Part shown: positions 20,160 to 29,808 of the stretch, in pieces
Layout of the letters: every line of letters starts with the position of its first letter
Numbering within the stretch: the first letter of the stretch is position 1
From: Myxococcales bacterium
GTDB lineage: Bacteria > Myxococcota_A > UBA9042 > UBA3505
Length of the DNA: 64,000 nucleotides
Assembly (NCBI GenBank): GCA_002728755.1
Contig: PBVT01000085.1
Location: 1-64,000, forward strand
Reading direction: 5' to 3'
Notes under the pieces: generated by a model
Seen by the model: only the letters and a program-made list of their open reading frames with translations
The model's database searches: none
What the model was told of the DNA's origin: nothing
Program-made: the position numbers and the translations under genes

Positions 20160-20489
20160 ATGGACAAGATCTGCGTAATATTTGTGACCTGTTCTGGTAC
20201 AGAAGAGGCCCAGAAGATAGGTCGCCATCTGGTTGAGACTCGTGTGGCTGCCTGCGTAAATGTGATACCGCAGGTGCAATCGATCTATCGCTGGGAGGGG
20301 GCCGTACAAGACGATACGGAGAGCCTCTTGATATGTAAGACGCGGAAGGACCGGGTGGAAGCATTTATGCGCGAAGTTCAGTCGATCCACTCCTACGATG
20401 TTCCCGAGCTTGTCTGTGTGGAGGCCGACGCTGTGGAAGAGCAGTATGCGTCCTGGCTGATGCAGGAAACCCGGGTGGATGACCTTTGA
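20160..20489 (+). CDS. cutA: Divalent-cation tolerance protein CutA
   Basis: FVTCSGTEEAQKIGRHLVETRVAACVNVIPQVQSIYRWEGAVQDDTESLLICKT matches CutA. Confidence 0.92.
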   Translation: MDKICVIFVTCSGTEEAQKIGRHLVETRVAACVNVIPQVQSIYRWEGAVQDDTESLLICKTRKDRVEAFMREVQSIHSYDVPELVCVEADAVEEQYASWLMQETRVDDL

Positions 20490-21991
20490 GCTGGAACTAC
20501 CTACAGCGACTGCGAGAGTATCGTGACCAGGAATCTGGACTTGAGACGAAGACAGCGCCGGTTCGCGTAGCGCTCTGTTATCCCAATGTGTATTCCGTGG
20601 CAGCGGCGAGCCTGGGGTTTCAGGTCGTATATCGGATGATTAATGAGGCGCCGGAGATGTCAGCATCCCGGGCGATGATCCCCGACGAAGATATGGCAGA
20701 TGAGCTTCCGGCTGGCGGTGTGCTGACCCTTGAGGAAGAGAAGCCCCTCGCGAGCTATCCAGTGGTAGCTTTCTCCATCTCCTATGAAATGGATCTGGTG
20801 GGTATTATCCAGCTTCTAGGGAAAGCCGGTATCCCGCATTTTGGAACGGAACGAACCGATGAAGATCCCTTTGTGTTGGTAGGGGGTCCTATGACCCTGT
20901 CCAATGTGTTGCCTCTTCAGCCATTCGCGGACGCGGTTGTTATGGGTGATGCAGAAGCCGTTTTACCTGCGATTTTAGAGATCCTTCGTTCTGCAGACAG
21001 TCACGCAGAGCGACGGGAGCGCCTGGCGGAAGTTCAAGGGGTGTATGTCCCTGAACACCATGGCTGGGATGTTCCTGATCCCAATGTTGCTGGCCCCGAA
21101 TACCTCCCGGCGTACGGAACCTTCTGGAGCCCGCAATCCGAGCTGACCAATATGTTTCTGGTGGAGTCATCCAGGGGATGTCCACAGTACTGTAAGTTCT
21201 GCGTTGTACGGTCGGCGAACACGCCGATGCGGTATCCAGATGCCAAGGAGATTCTTCAAACGATCCCTTCTGAGGCACCACGTGTGGGCTTTGTTGGGGC
21301 CGCCGTTAGCGAATATCCTCAGATCAAGGAACTGCTAACCGCCTGTGTCGATAGAGATCAGGAGATTGGTTTGTCCAGCCTACGTGCGGATGTTCTGGAT
21401 GATGAATTTGTCGAGTTATTGGTGCGAGGTGGGGCGCGGACGATGACCATCGCCAGCGACGCCCCCTCGGAACTGCAACGTAGCCGACTAGCCAAGGGCC
21501 TTAAGGAACGTCACCTTATTCACGCAGCCGAGCTGGCAAGAAAGCATGGTCTGCACCGGCTCAAGGTCTATTCCATTATTGGGCTACCCGGAGAAACAGA
21601 TGAAGATCTGGATGAGTTGGCTCGGTTTGCTTTGGAGATGAGCCGTATCCATAAGGTTACCCTGGCGGTGAATCCGCTGGTTCCCAAGCTTCGAACGCCC
21701 TTAGCGACAGCTTCTTTTTGTCCTATCCCCGACCTCAACCGGAAGATCAAACGACTACGCAAAAAGGCTGGAGGGAGAGTTGATTTCCGCTTCTTGTCGC
21801 CTCGGTGGGCGTGGGTGGAGGCGATGTTGAGTCTTGGGGGACCGGAGACGGGGCTGGCTGCGGTAGAGGTCGCAGAAGCCGGGGGTGGTTTTCACGCCTG
21901 GAAAGCAGCGCTGAAACAGCTCGAACAACCCTTCGCCGCACGCTCTTTCGCCGAGGAGACCGGGCGCTCTAGTTGGCTACCCAGGCGTTGA
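20486..21991 (+). CDS. Radical SAM protein with B12-binding-like N-terminus
   Basis: SSRGCPQYCKFCVVRS (CxxxCxxC); TTG start overlapping the cutA stop. Confidence 0.8.
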   Translation: MSWNYLQRLREYRDQESGLETKTAPVRVALCYPNVYSVAAASLGFQVVYRMINEAPEMSASRAMIPDEDMADELPAGGVLTLEEEKPLASYPVVAFSISYEMDLVGIIQLLGKAGIPHFGTERTDEDPFVLVGGPMTLSNVLPLQPFADAVVMGDAEAVLPAILEILRSADSHAERRERLAEVQGVYVPEHHGWDVPDPNVAGPEYLPAYGTFWSPQSELTNMFLVESSRGCPQYCKFCVVRSANTPMRYPDAKEILQTIPSEAPRVGFVGAAVSEYPQIKELLTACVDRDQEIGLSSLRADVLDDEFVELLVRGGARTMTIASDAPSELQRSRLAKGLKERHLIHAAELARKHGLHRLKVYSIIGLPGETDEDLDELARFALEMSRIHKVTLAVNPLVPKLRTPLATASFCPIPDLNRKIKRLRKKAGGRVDFRFLSPRWAWVEAMLSLGGPETGLAAVEVAEAGGGFHAWKAALKQLEQPFAARSFAEETGRSSWLPRR

Positions 21992-22024
21992 CATGGTCTT
22001 AGAGGGCCCGTAGAAAATCTCGCG

Positions 22025-23059
22025 ATGGTACGAACACAGCAACATATGACCATAAGGCTCCCTAATCTCCTTTGGGTGGTGGTCTTATATGCTGCGTGCA
22101 GCCTGGCGGCTTGCGCGGAGAGTAGGTCCACACCCGAATCGACAGCGATGCTGGCCCAGGCCGCTCCTGCAGGGGCGCAAGAGCCAGATCAGGGCATGGA
22201 TGATCCGGAAAGTGAGGACGGCGAAGAGGAGCCTCATACAGCCGAAGAAGAAGACGACGAAGGGTCTGACGCGGGTGCAGACGACGAGGTGGTTGCTAAA
22301 TTTTCTGACACCCAACGCCAGGTGATGGGGGCCACCTTAGCGGAGCTCAAATGTGCAGAACGTCGACGGTCGCCAGCCGAGTTGGAGGCCTTTCGTGCCC
22401 AGCTTCTAAACCAATACGGTTGGGATCCGGAGACCTTTGATACGACCGCACGTGCTCTTCTTGCTTCGGATACGACCACGAGAAAAGCCTATGATCGGCG
22501 ATTGGCAGCATGTGTAGATTCGGCGGCCGATCCCAAGCTCCAGGCGAAGGCCAATAAGGTGTATATCGACCAGATGTGTCTGGCTCGAAAGGGGTTGACC
22601 CGGACCCGATGGGCGAAGCGATCGGCGGCGATCTATGAACGACATCGGATTTCACCGAAAGAGTATACGCTGACCATGCGATCTTTAATTCGAGATGCGC
22701 AGTTGCAGGCGGAGCTTGTGGAGCGGCTGGCGCGCGTATGCCCGAAACGGAAAAACCCCCGGGCCCTTTCATCGGGGCGATATCGAGGTACCGCCGAAGG
22801 AATTGATGGCCTGAAGTTTGTTCTTAAATTCCAGATTGAGAGCAAGACCATGAAGGATTTGAGCTTACCGATTGGGGGGAACGACTGGGAGGCAGCGGGC
22901 ACCCTTATTGATGAAGCGGTGTTCTTGTCTGGCCGGCATGGTCACGGTCGACTGGTTTTTCATGGATACCGTGACGGGAAACAAGTCGGTGGAGTGTTCC
23001 ACGGAATGGTTGATGGGCGACTCCAGCGAGGGAACTGGACCGCGAAACGTGTACGGTGA
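22025..23059 (+). CDS. Hypothetical lipoprotein, overlapping the downstream SBP gene
   Basis: Hydrophobic N-terminus with LAACAES lipobox; acidic linker; 4-bp overlap with the next ORF. Confidence 0.5.
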   Translation: MVRTQQHMTIRLPNLLWVVVLYAACSLAACAESRSTPESTAMLAQAAPAGAQEPDQGMDDPESEDGEEEPHTAEEEDDEGSDAGADDEVVAKFSDTQRQVMGATLAELKCAERRRSPAELEAFRAQLLNQYGWDPETFDTTARALLASDTTTRKAYDRRLAACVDSAADPKLQAKANKVYIDQMCLARKGLTRTRWAKRSAAIYERHRISPKEYTLTMRSLIRDAQLQAELVERLARVCPKRKNPRALSSGRYRGTAEGIDGLKFVLKFQIESKTMKDLSLPIGGNDWEAAGTLIDEAVFLSGRHGHGRLVFHGYRDGKQVGGVFHGMVDGRLQRGNWTAKRVR

Positions 23060-23115
23060 GTCGGCCCGGTACCATCTGTGGTGCCGGCGGTCTTTCCATG
23101 GTATGTTCCGCCGCT

Positions 23116-25032
23116 ATGTGCCGGTGGTTCCATAGAACGATGTCTTGCAGTGTGGCTCTTATTGCCATGTTGTGGGGGCTGAGCTGCGGTGGTCAGAGCC
23201 CAGATCGCCCTCAAAATCTGTTGGAGGCTTCGGCAGCATTATCTACCCCAGTCCCGGAGGGGACGGTCTGTGCTGTTCAAGAGAAAAAAGAGCGGAAAGG
23301 CCCGAAAGCGAACCATGTCGTAATTACCGAGGGTTCTTTCGCGAGTATCGATCCTGCCCTGGTTCATGAAACGGCCGGTAATATGATTGCTTCGCAGATG
23401 TTTGAGGGGCTTTTGCTGGCGGGCCACGGGAGCCTTAAGACACGACCTGGCCATGCGGAATCCTATACCGTCTCGGACGATGGGAAGGTCTATACATTCC
23501 AGCTTCGAAAGGGTCTGCGTTGGTCGGATGGTACGCCCATAACGACGGACGACTTCGTCTGGTCCTGGCGCCGCGTTCTGGAGCCAACCACGGCGGCCCA
23601 GGCGGCGTTTCTATTTCAAGATATCAAGGGGGCAATGGCCTTTCATTCGGGCAAGGGTAGCTGGGAAGACGTGGGGATCCGATCGAATCGTGAAGCGGGC
23701 ACTCTAACGGTAGAGCTGGCCCACCCGGCACCGTATTTCTTGTCTCTGGTCTCCGAGGTCAACTTCGCGCTCGCGCCTCGCCATATCATCGAGGCCCGCG
23801 GAAACAAGTGGTTGAAGCCGAAATATATTGTTGTGAACGGTCCCTACATCATGGTGGAACATCGAAACCATGATCGGGTCGTGATGAAGCGAAACGAGGC
23901 CTATTGGGACCGAAAATCGGTTCGTATTGCGAAGCTGTCGTTTCTCGAGACGGAGAGCGAGACCACTGCCTACCAGTGGTATAAGACGGGCCTGGTTCAG
24001 GTCGCGTCGCCCATTCCGAATGAAACCGTAACGAAGCTTCGCTCCGAATGCAGGCAGGATCTTATCCTCGCTCCCAATCTGTGTACCTATTATCTGACAT
24101 TCAACACCGGAAATTATGGCGGCAAGGTCAACCTGAATACGGCGACCCGTCAAAAACTGTTGTCTAAGATCAAAGGATTAACCGACGATCAGGCGAGCGC
24201 CATAATCATCTATCGCGAACAGAATCCGTTTACCGGGCCGGAACAGCTCCAAAATGTACCGGGCATCGATGCAAAATTCGTTTCGAAAGTTCGCCATAAA
24301 CTTATGGTAAAAGATAGGCCGCAACCGTTTCAGAGCGCGAAAATTCGCAAGGCGATCGATCTCGCAATTGATAAGGAAGCCCTTATCGCGCAGGTAATGG
24401 GTGGGAACCGGATTCCAGCCACGCATCTGGTGCATGAGGGCTTTGCGAAAGAGGGGTTTTCCTATGCGGAGGGGTCTTCCTTTGATCCAGAAAAGGCTCG
24501 CGCGTTATTGGCGAGCGCTGGCTACCCAGGAGGGAAAGGCTTTCCAAATATTGAGCTGGTGTATAACACCTATGAGACCCATAAGGTGATCGCTGAATAT
24601 GTGCAGCGTCAACTAAAGGAGAACCTCGGAATTTCCATCAGCATCGGCAATATGGAGTGGAAGAGCCTGCTCAACAAGATGCATAGCCACGAGTTCTACA
24701 TCTCTCGGTCATCCTGGTGCGTGGATTATCCGGATCCCCTCTCCTTCCTGGAGGTGTTTACCAGTGGGCATGAAAACAATTATGGTAGTTATGAAAACCC
24801 AGTCTACGACCGGTTGATTAATGAGGCTCGTCAGGAAACCGACCAAGAGGTTCGAAACCGGCTGCTTGTGCAGGCAGAAGAAATATTCAACCGGGACCAA
24901 CCGGTGATACCCGTGTATTTCTATACGAATATCTATCTCAAACACCCGGCCCTGAAAGGGTACCTACCGCATGTAATGGACCGGCATCTTCTTCGCGATT
25001 CGTATTATGAGTCGTTTGCTCAGGAGCGGTGA
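23116..25032 (+). CDS. OppA/DppA-type peptide-binding lipoprotein with internal ComEA-like helix-hairpin-helix domain
   Basis: ORF 23056..25032, ATG at 23116; RPGHAESYTVSDDGKVYTFQLRKGLRWSDGTPITTDDFVWSWRRVLEP, SAKIRKAIDLAIDKEALI; HhH insertion at 24127-24309. Confidence 0.88.
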   Translation: MCRWFHRTMSCSVALIAMLWGLSCGGQSPDRPQNLLEASAALSTPVPEGTVCAVQEKKERKGPKANHVVITEGSFASIDPALVHETAGNMIASQMFEGLLLAGHGSLKTRPGHAESYTVSDDGKVYTFQLRKGLRWSDGTPITTDDFVWSWRRVLEPTTAAQAAFLFQDIKGAMAFHSGKGSWEDVGIRSNREAGTLTVELAHPAPYFLSLVSEVNFALAPRHIIEARGNKWLKPKYIVVNGPYIMVEHRNHDRVVMKRNEAYWDRKSVRIAKLSFLETESETTAYQWYKTGLVQVASPIPNETVTKLRSECRQDLILAPNLCTYYLTFNTGNYGGKVNLNTATRQKLLSKIKGLTDDQASAIIIYREQNPFTGPEQLQNVPGIDAKFVSKVRHKLMVKDRPQPFQSAKIRKAIDLAIDKEALIAQVMGGNRIPATHLVHEGFAKEGFSYAEGSSFDPEKARALLASAGYPGGKGFPNIELVYNTYETHKVIAEYVQRQLKENLGISISIGNMEWKSLLNKMHSHEFYISRSSWCVDYPDPLSFLEVFTSGHENNYGSYENPVYDRLINEARQETDQEVRNRLLVQAEEIFNRDQPVIPVYFYTNIYLKHPALKGYLPHVMDRHLLRDSYYESFAQER

Positions 25033-25038
25033 AACGTA

Positions 25039-25956
25039 GTGGGTGGTTACATCATAAAACGACTGATGGTCGGTGTTGTGGTCCTTTTCGCGATCATGTC
25101 GATATCGTTTTTCATCATGCGGTTAGCCCCAGGTGGTCCCTTTGATGAAGACAAGGCTCTGCCCGAAGAAGTGAAAGCTAATGTTGAGGCTAAATTTGGT
25201 CTCAACAAGCCTTTGTATATGCAATATCTCCTGGCGATGAAGGGTTATGCACAGCTCGATTTCGGGCGTAGCTTTAAAGAGCCGGACCGAACGGTCATGA
25301 CCAATCTTAAGGAGCATTTCCCCATCAGTCTTGAGTTGGGTCTCTATGCTTTTATGGTGGCCCTTCTGATCGGAATCGGAGCGGGGATGATCGCTGGCTC
25401 GAAGCCTGGAACCGCGCGGGACCATCTAACGATGTCGGGAGCGATGATTGGGATCAGTGTGCCCAATATTGTCCTGGGGCCGATTCTACTCTTGTTTTTC
25501 GCGACCTATCTCGGGTGGTTGCCCTACGGTAAGTGGGATAGTTGGCAACATAAGATCTTGCCGTCGGTCACCCTGGGTCTGGTCTATGCAGCATACTTCT
25601 CCCGTCTGATGCGTGGAGGAATGTTAGAAGTGATCCGGACCGATTATATGCGGACAGCAAGAGCAAAGGGACTCCCACCAGGCCTTGTAATGCGACGCCA
25701 TGCGATACGTGGAGCGATTCTACCCACCGTCACCTATATGGGACCAGCGTTCGCAAGCATCCTTACGGGCAGTGTCGTTGTAGAGCGGATCTTCAGTGTC
25801 CCCGGGGTAAGCGATTTCTTCGTTAAGGGGGCGTTGAACCGCGACTACCCGATGGTTATGGGCGTCGTTGTTCTATACTCCGGACTGTTGGTCTTCTTGA
25901 ATATCTGTGTAGACATTGCCTACACCTATCTCGACCCACGGGTTCGCCTACGGTGA
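25039..25956 (+). CDS. Peptide ABC transporter permease (OppB/DppB-like)
   Basis: RLAPGGPF..., ARAKGLPPGLVMRRHAIRGAILPTVTYMG, GSVVVERIFSVPGVSDF; GTG start. Confidence 0.9.
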   Translation: MGGYIIKRLMVGVVVLFAIMSISFFIMRLAPGGPFDEDKALPEEVKANVEAKFGLNKPLYMQYLLAMKGYAQLDFGRSFKEPDRTVMTNLKEHFPISLELGLYAFMVALLIGIGAGMIAGSKPGTARDHLTMSGAMIGISVPNIVLGPILLLFFATYLGWLPYGKWDSWQHKILPSVTLGLVYAAYFSRLMRGGMLEVIRTDYMRTARAKGLPPGLVMRRHAIRGAILPTVTYMGPAFASILTGSVVVERIFSVPGVSDFFVKGALNRDYPMVMGVVVLYSGLLVFLNICVDIAYTYLDPRVRLR

Positions 25957-26463
25957 CCAGCCCGCCAAGCGGAGTTCAGAGAGAATCTCGTGCTCTTTCG
26001 CGATCATGATCTGGGCCTCTTTCGAGGTTCCATGATCGTAGCCGATCAGATGGAGGAAACCATGCACGAAGAGAAGAAGAATTTCTTCCCGTAGATCTTG
26101 CGTCTTTGGGTGCCCAGCACGCTCTTTGGTTCCCATCTGCTTCTGAGCGGTCTCTACACTAACGATGATATCCCCCAACTCACCGACTTCTTCGTCCGGT
26201 AATGGGATGCCATCGTACACAGGAAACGAGAGCACGTCGGTGACCTCGTTGATGTTCGCAAAATCCCGATTCAATTGGCGGATACGAGCGTCACTGACGA
26301 GAACGAGAGAGACCTCGGCCTCGGCCGGCAGTTCCCGCGATAGTATTTTGGATAACTGGTCCAGGTTTTTGCGAAGTAGCCTGGTATCCACCTTGATTTT
26401 CCGTTGCCGGTTTAACAGCTGCGCATGGAGACGGTCTATGGTGTCGGAACTACCTTCAGGCAT
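25948..26463 (-). CDS. ybeY: Endoribonuclease YbeY
   Basis: LNRDFANINEVTDVLSFP and HGFLHLIGYDH metal-binding motif. Confidence 0.93.
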   Translation of the reverse strand: MPEGSSDTIDRLHAQLLNRQRKIKVDTRLLRKNLDQLSKILSRELPAEAEVSLVLVSDARIRQLNRDFANINEVTDVLSFPVYDGIPLPDEEVGELGDIIVSVETAQKQMGTKERAGHPKTQDLREEILLLFVHGFLHLIGYDHGTSKEAQIMIAKEHEILSELRLAGWSP

Positions 26464-26495
26464 TGGCTCTGTCCTTCAACTGAGTGGAGGTTTTC

Positions 26496-27695
26496 CTAGT
26501 CGTTTTGCGGATTGTCTGCTGGCTTTCGTAGAGACATGAAAGGTTGTCCTTCGGCCCAGCTAACCTGCAGCTGCCGATCCCCCATGGAGATCGCCAGATC
26601 AAAACCACGTCCGCCATGGGTCGTATTATAGGCAACCAATCCATGGATGCCACGGCCATTCAGGCTGTTCTTGCGCATCAGACCATTGTCCACAAGCGTG
26701 CTTGCGTTCGCGGGATACCTTTTGTGTTGGTGCCAATACACATTGAGTGCGTTCAGGTGTTCGGACAATACCATCTCAAGAGAGTCCTCATAGATGGGGT
26801 GACTCGCGGGAAATAGCGGGGTCGAGGTGGCAGATCCGTAAAGGCCCAGAGTTGATATGGCTGTTAGACCGATAAACAGGATGGCCAGGATGATTGTAGA
26901 CACGCGTGTAGCGAGAACTACGATGTTATCGGTTACCCAATCTCTAGTATCGGCTTCTATCGGTGTCTGTATGGGTTGAATTGCGCCGCATGTCTTGAGT
27001 TGATGAATTAGCGCTGCCGCCTCTTCCAAGCGTATACCTGTGACGATCGGAAGGGTTTCAAATCGAATGGTTCCATTGCAAAAGAAGAAGACTCTACGGG
27101 CATCTTGGGACAGGCCCGTATCGTCCTGCTCGCCCGCTTCAAATTGATACCCCAGAATCGACTGCGCGATTCCAGGTTTCTTTTCGAATCTGTCTTCGGG
27201 GTTTGGGACTTCAATATTGATTCGACTTAGAGCGTTTTGGCGTCGATCCAGCTCTCGAACCAGGTATGCAGCAGGAAACTCGGCGTCCCATTCGTAACTA
27301 ACGACTTCATCTTCGTCTATGGCTTCCAGTTGGGCGTTTACGGTCTCGTCGGAATCGAAACTCAGAACGGTTCGAATCGTCAAACGATCTTGAAACCGTT
27401 TGAGAACAGCGGAAGATATAAGCTTCTTCTTAATGAGGAGCTCTTCTGGTAGTTCACCGGTGGTTTGGGCTTCTGATTCGATCTTAACTTGTTTGTATCG
27501 GGGAAGGAGCTGAACCTCTTCGAGAATATCGCCCAGAACCCACCTGGAACCGGTACCAGGAATCGCCCGAATAACCTTTCCGCCCATAAGATGCAGCACA
27601 GCGGATTGTTTTTCGGTCTCTAACATGACCTGTCCGGACCGTTTGTCCGACCCCAGAGTCATGAGAAGGTTCTTGAAGCTTACCTGTACTGTCAT
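26496..27695 (-). CDS. DUF4388-like N-terminal domain protein with TM
   Basis: FKNLLMTLGSDKRSGQVMLETEKQSAVLHLMGGKVIRA resembles DUF4388; one TM segment. Confidence 0.55.
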   Translation of the reverse strand: MTVQVSFKNLLMTLGSDKRSGQVMLETEKQSAVLHLMGGKVIRAIPGTGSRWVLGDILEEVQLLPRYKQVKIESEAQTTGELPEELLIKKKLISSAVLKRFQDRLTIRTVLSFDSDETVNAQLEAIDEDEVVSYEWDAEFPAAYLVRELDRRQNALSRINIEVPNPEDRFEKKPGIAQSILGYQFEAGEQDDTGLSQDARRVFFFCNGTIRFETLPIVTGIRLEEAAALIHQLKTCGAIQPIQTPIEADTRDWVTDNIVVLATRVSTIILAILFIGLTAISTLGLYGSATSTPLFPASHPIYEDSLEMVLSEHLNALNVYWHQHKRYPANASTLVDNGLMRKNSLNGRGIHGLVAYNTTHGGRGFDLAISMGDRQLQVSWAEGQPFMSLRKPADNPQND

Positions 27696-27698
27696 TGC

Positions 27699-29729
27699 TT
27701 AGGCCCCACTTCTAAATTGAAGCGCAGTAAGCCACCCGATGATGTAGCAGATAGGCGTCAGGATCATGGTGGTGAGAAGACTTACCGGCTGATCCGGCCC
27801 ATATTGCAGCGACCAGCCTGTCAAATAGCCAAAGGGTCCCAATAAAAACCCAATAGCAAATAGGGTCGCACAGCACAGAAGCCAACCTCGTGTTGGATTG
27901 TTACCAATCATATGCCCCAGCCCCGGTACGACGAGGGCAGAGAGGAACGTGATCTGAGACTTCTGCTTATGGTGTCGTTCCCGGTTTACCTGCTGTATCC
28001 AGAGGTCCCGTGGTGCTTGGAGTGTAATCTGGAGTCGTTCCATCAAACAGTTCGGGCATAGAGGAGATGTCCGTGATGTGTCATTGCATTCGGGACAATA
28101 GGGGCCGTTACATTCGATGCAGCGACTCGCCAGGTTAAGCCGGTCTGCCATGAAGTGGAGGGTCAGAAAGAGTATGGTGAATAGCACCAGAAGCCATTGC
28201 AAAATGGCGGGGGTCAGCCGACCGAAGAATATCGAATGAAATGGTAACCAGAGTGCTGGAAATCGTGCGGTTCGAATCCGAATGGTTGCCGATTCCAGGC
28301 TGTGTTCGGAGAGTTGTCCCCAGGCCATTTTGCTGGAAGAGGGGCGATCCGTGCCTGTACAACCTCGAAAAGCGCGCAACTCTTCTGCCTTATTTTGCGT
28401 TGGGGGTACGTTTCCATCCGAATAGTTGAAGAAACGTTGGTAATGTTTTTCGGCCTTGGGTTGGACCCCAAGTGTGGCGTATACAATCGCTAGATTATAG
28501 TGGGTGGCGGCGTCATCGGGGGATAGACTGAGAGCTATTCGGTATTGATGGTTTGCCTGTTTTAGTAACGGAACGATGGCGTCTTGTTGGATCTGGTCAA
28601 AGTGGTCCATATGGCAAAACGCCTGGGTTCGAAGCAGGGCGATATTGCCAAGCGCAATATGTAGCGCTGCATCCTTTAGGCCGGTTCGTTCCGCCTCGTG
28701 CAGGTACTTCTCAGCCTTGTTGAGATCACCAATACGAGTGGTATGCAAACCAAGAGCGTAAAGAACCTCCGCCCGACTTGTGCTGTCTTGTCGGTCGGCA
28801 AATTCCAATTCTGCTACATGGGGCTGACAGGGGCCCGATTCGCAGCGCAGAACATCCACCAATGGTGACGACCGGAAGGCGATATCATTCCAGATCTGTT
28901 TGCCAAGAATGGGGCAAAAACAGAACAAAAAGATGATGAGTAGGATTGCTCTTCGATAGCTGGGCTGCAGTATCGAATACATTGGAATCAGCAGCAGTAA
29001 GGTTGGAATGAGTAGGCCCAGCCCTTTGGAGCCACCAAAGACGATCAGTCCGAGTAGCAGCGTAGTTAGCAGAAACTTCGGAAATCGATAGGCCCGCAGA
29101 TGACGTAGTCGATGGTGTACGAGGGGGATGGCCGTGATTAAAGAGATTAGAAGTAGAAGCAGGCCGGCTGCCAGAACCGCTAGAATCAAAACCGAGTAGA
29201 CCACGGATTTCAGCTGTTGCCGTTCAGGAAAACGCGCGAGGCTCTTCTGAAGGAATTCAATCGACTCGAGAGGAATTTGGTTCCAATGGGAGAGATCATG
29301 TTTCAGAACAGAATTTATTCGACTGCTATGTATTCTCGGATCGTCGGGACCAATTGAGGTGCTGTGGTTGGAGAGAAATACAACGTGTTTTGTAATATTT
29401 GGTTCCCGAGCCGAGCGTAGTCGACCCCAGAAGGCGTCTGCCAAAACAGAGATCGTAGAGGCGGCGTGATCATCGAGAACCTTTCGGAATTTTCGGAGCT
29501 CGCTCGTTATTCGATCTCGATCAGGGCTCGATAGAAGTGGCTGAAGCTCCAACCATGCGGCTTGAATGTCATAGGGTAGGTCTGTGTTTTTTTTCGTATT
29601 GGCCGTCGCCTGCGACGAGCCCGCCAGGAGACAAATAAGTAGCCCCAGAACAAGCCAGTGCGGTTGTCGCCGTTGCTGATGAATCTGGACATATGGACCA
29701 GATTCGCTCACAGAGTTGTAGTGCCACAT
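27699..29729 (-). CDS. Polytopic membrane protein with TPR repeats and a Cys-rich zinc-finger-like segment
   Basis: Signal peptide, several TM helices, TPR-like ALHTTRIGDLNKAEKYLHEAERTG, CIECNGPYCPECNDTSRTSPLCPNC. Confidence 0.6.
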   Translation of the reverse strand: MWHYNSVSESGPYVQIHQQRRQPHWLVLGLLICLLAGSSQATANTKKNTDLPYDIQAAWLELQPLLSSPDRDRITSELRKFRKVLDDHAASTISVLADAFWGRLRSAREPNITKHVVFLSNHSTSIGPDDPRIHSSRINSVLKHDLSHWNQIPLESIEFLQKSLARFPERQQLKSVVYSVLILAVLAAGLLLLLISLITAIPLVHHRLRHLRAYRFPKFLLTTLLLGLIVFGGSKGLGLLIPTLLLLIPMYSILQPSYRRAILLIIFLFCFCPILGKQIWNDIAFRSSPLVDVLRCESGPCQPHVAELEFADRQDSTSRAEVLYALGLHTTRIGDLNKAEKYLHEAERTGLKDAALHIALGNIALLRTQAFCHMDHFDQIQQDAIVPLLKQANHQYRIALSLSPDDAATHYNLAIVYATLGVQPKAEKHYQRFFNYSDGNVPPTQNKAEELRAFRGCTGTDRPSSSKMAWGQLSEHSLESATIRIRTARFPALWLPFHSIFFGRLTPAILQWLLVLFTILFLTLHFMADRLNLASRCIECNGPYCPECNDTSRTSPLCPNCLMERLQITLQAPRDLWIQQVNRERHHKQKSQITFLSALVVPGLGHMIGNNPTRGWLLCCATLFAIGFLLGPFGYLTGWSLQYGPDQPVSLLTTMILTPICYIIGWLTALQFRSGA

Positions 29730-29808
29730 TCGCTATGCCACGATAGGATCATGCAGCCCAAGATAACAGGAATTGTCGGGTTGCGCGATCCCCAATTGAG
29801 ACGCTTGT

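Noticed and set aside
24127-24309. A separate comEA gene at this position
   Set aside because: The HhH segment is in the same uninterrupted frame as the SBP on both sides, with no signal peptide, start site or stop of its own.
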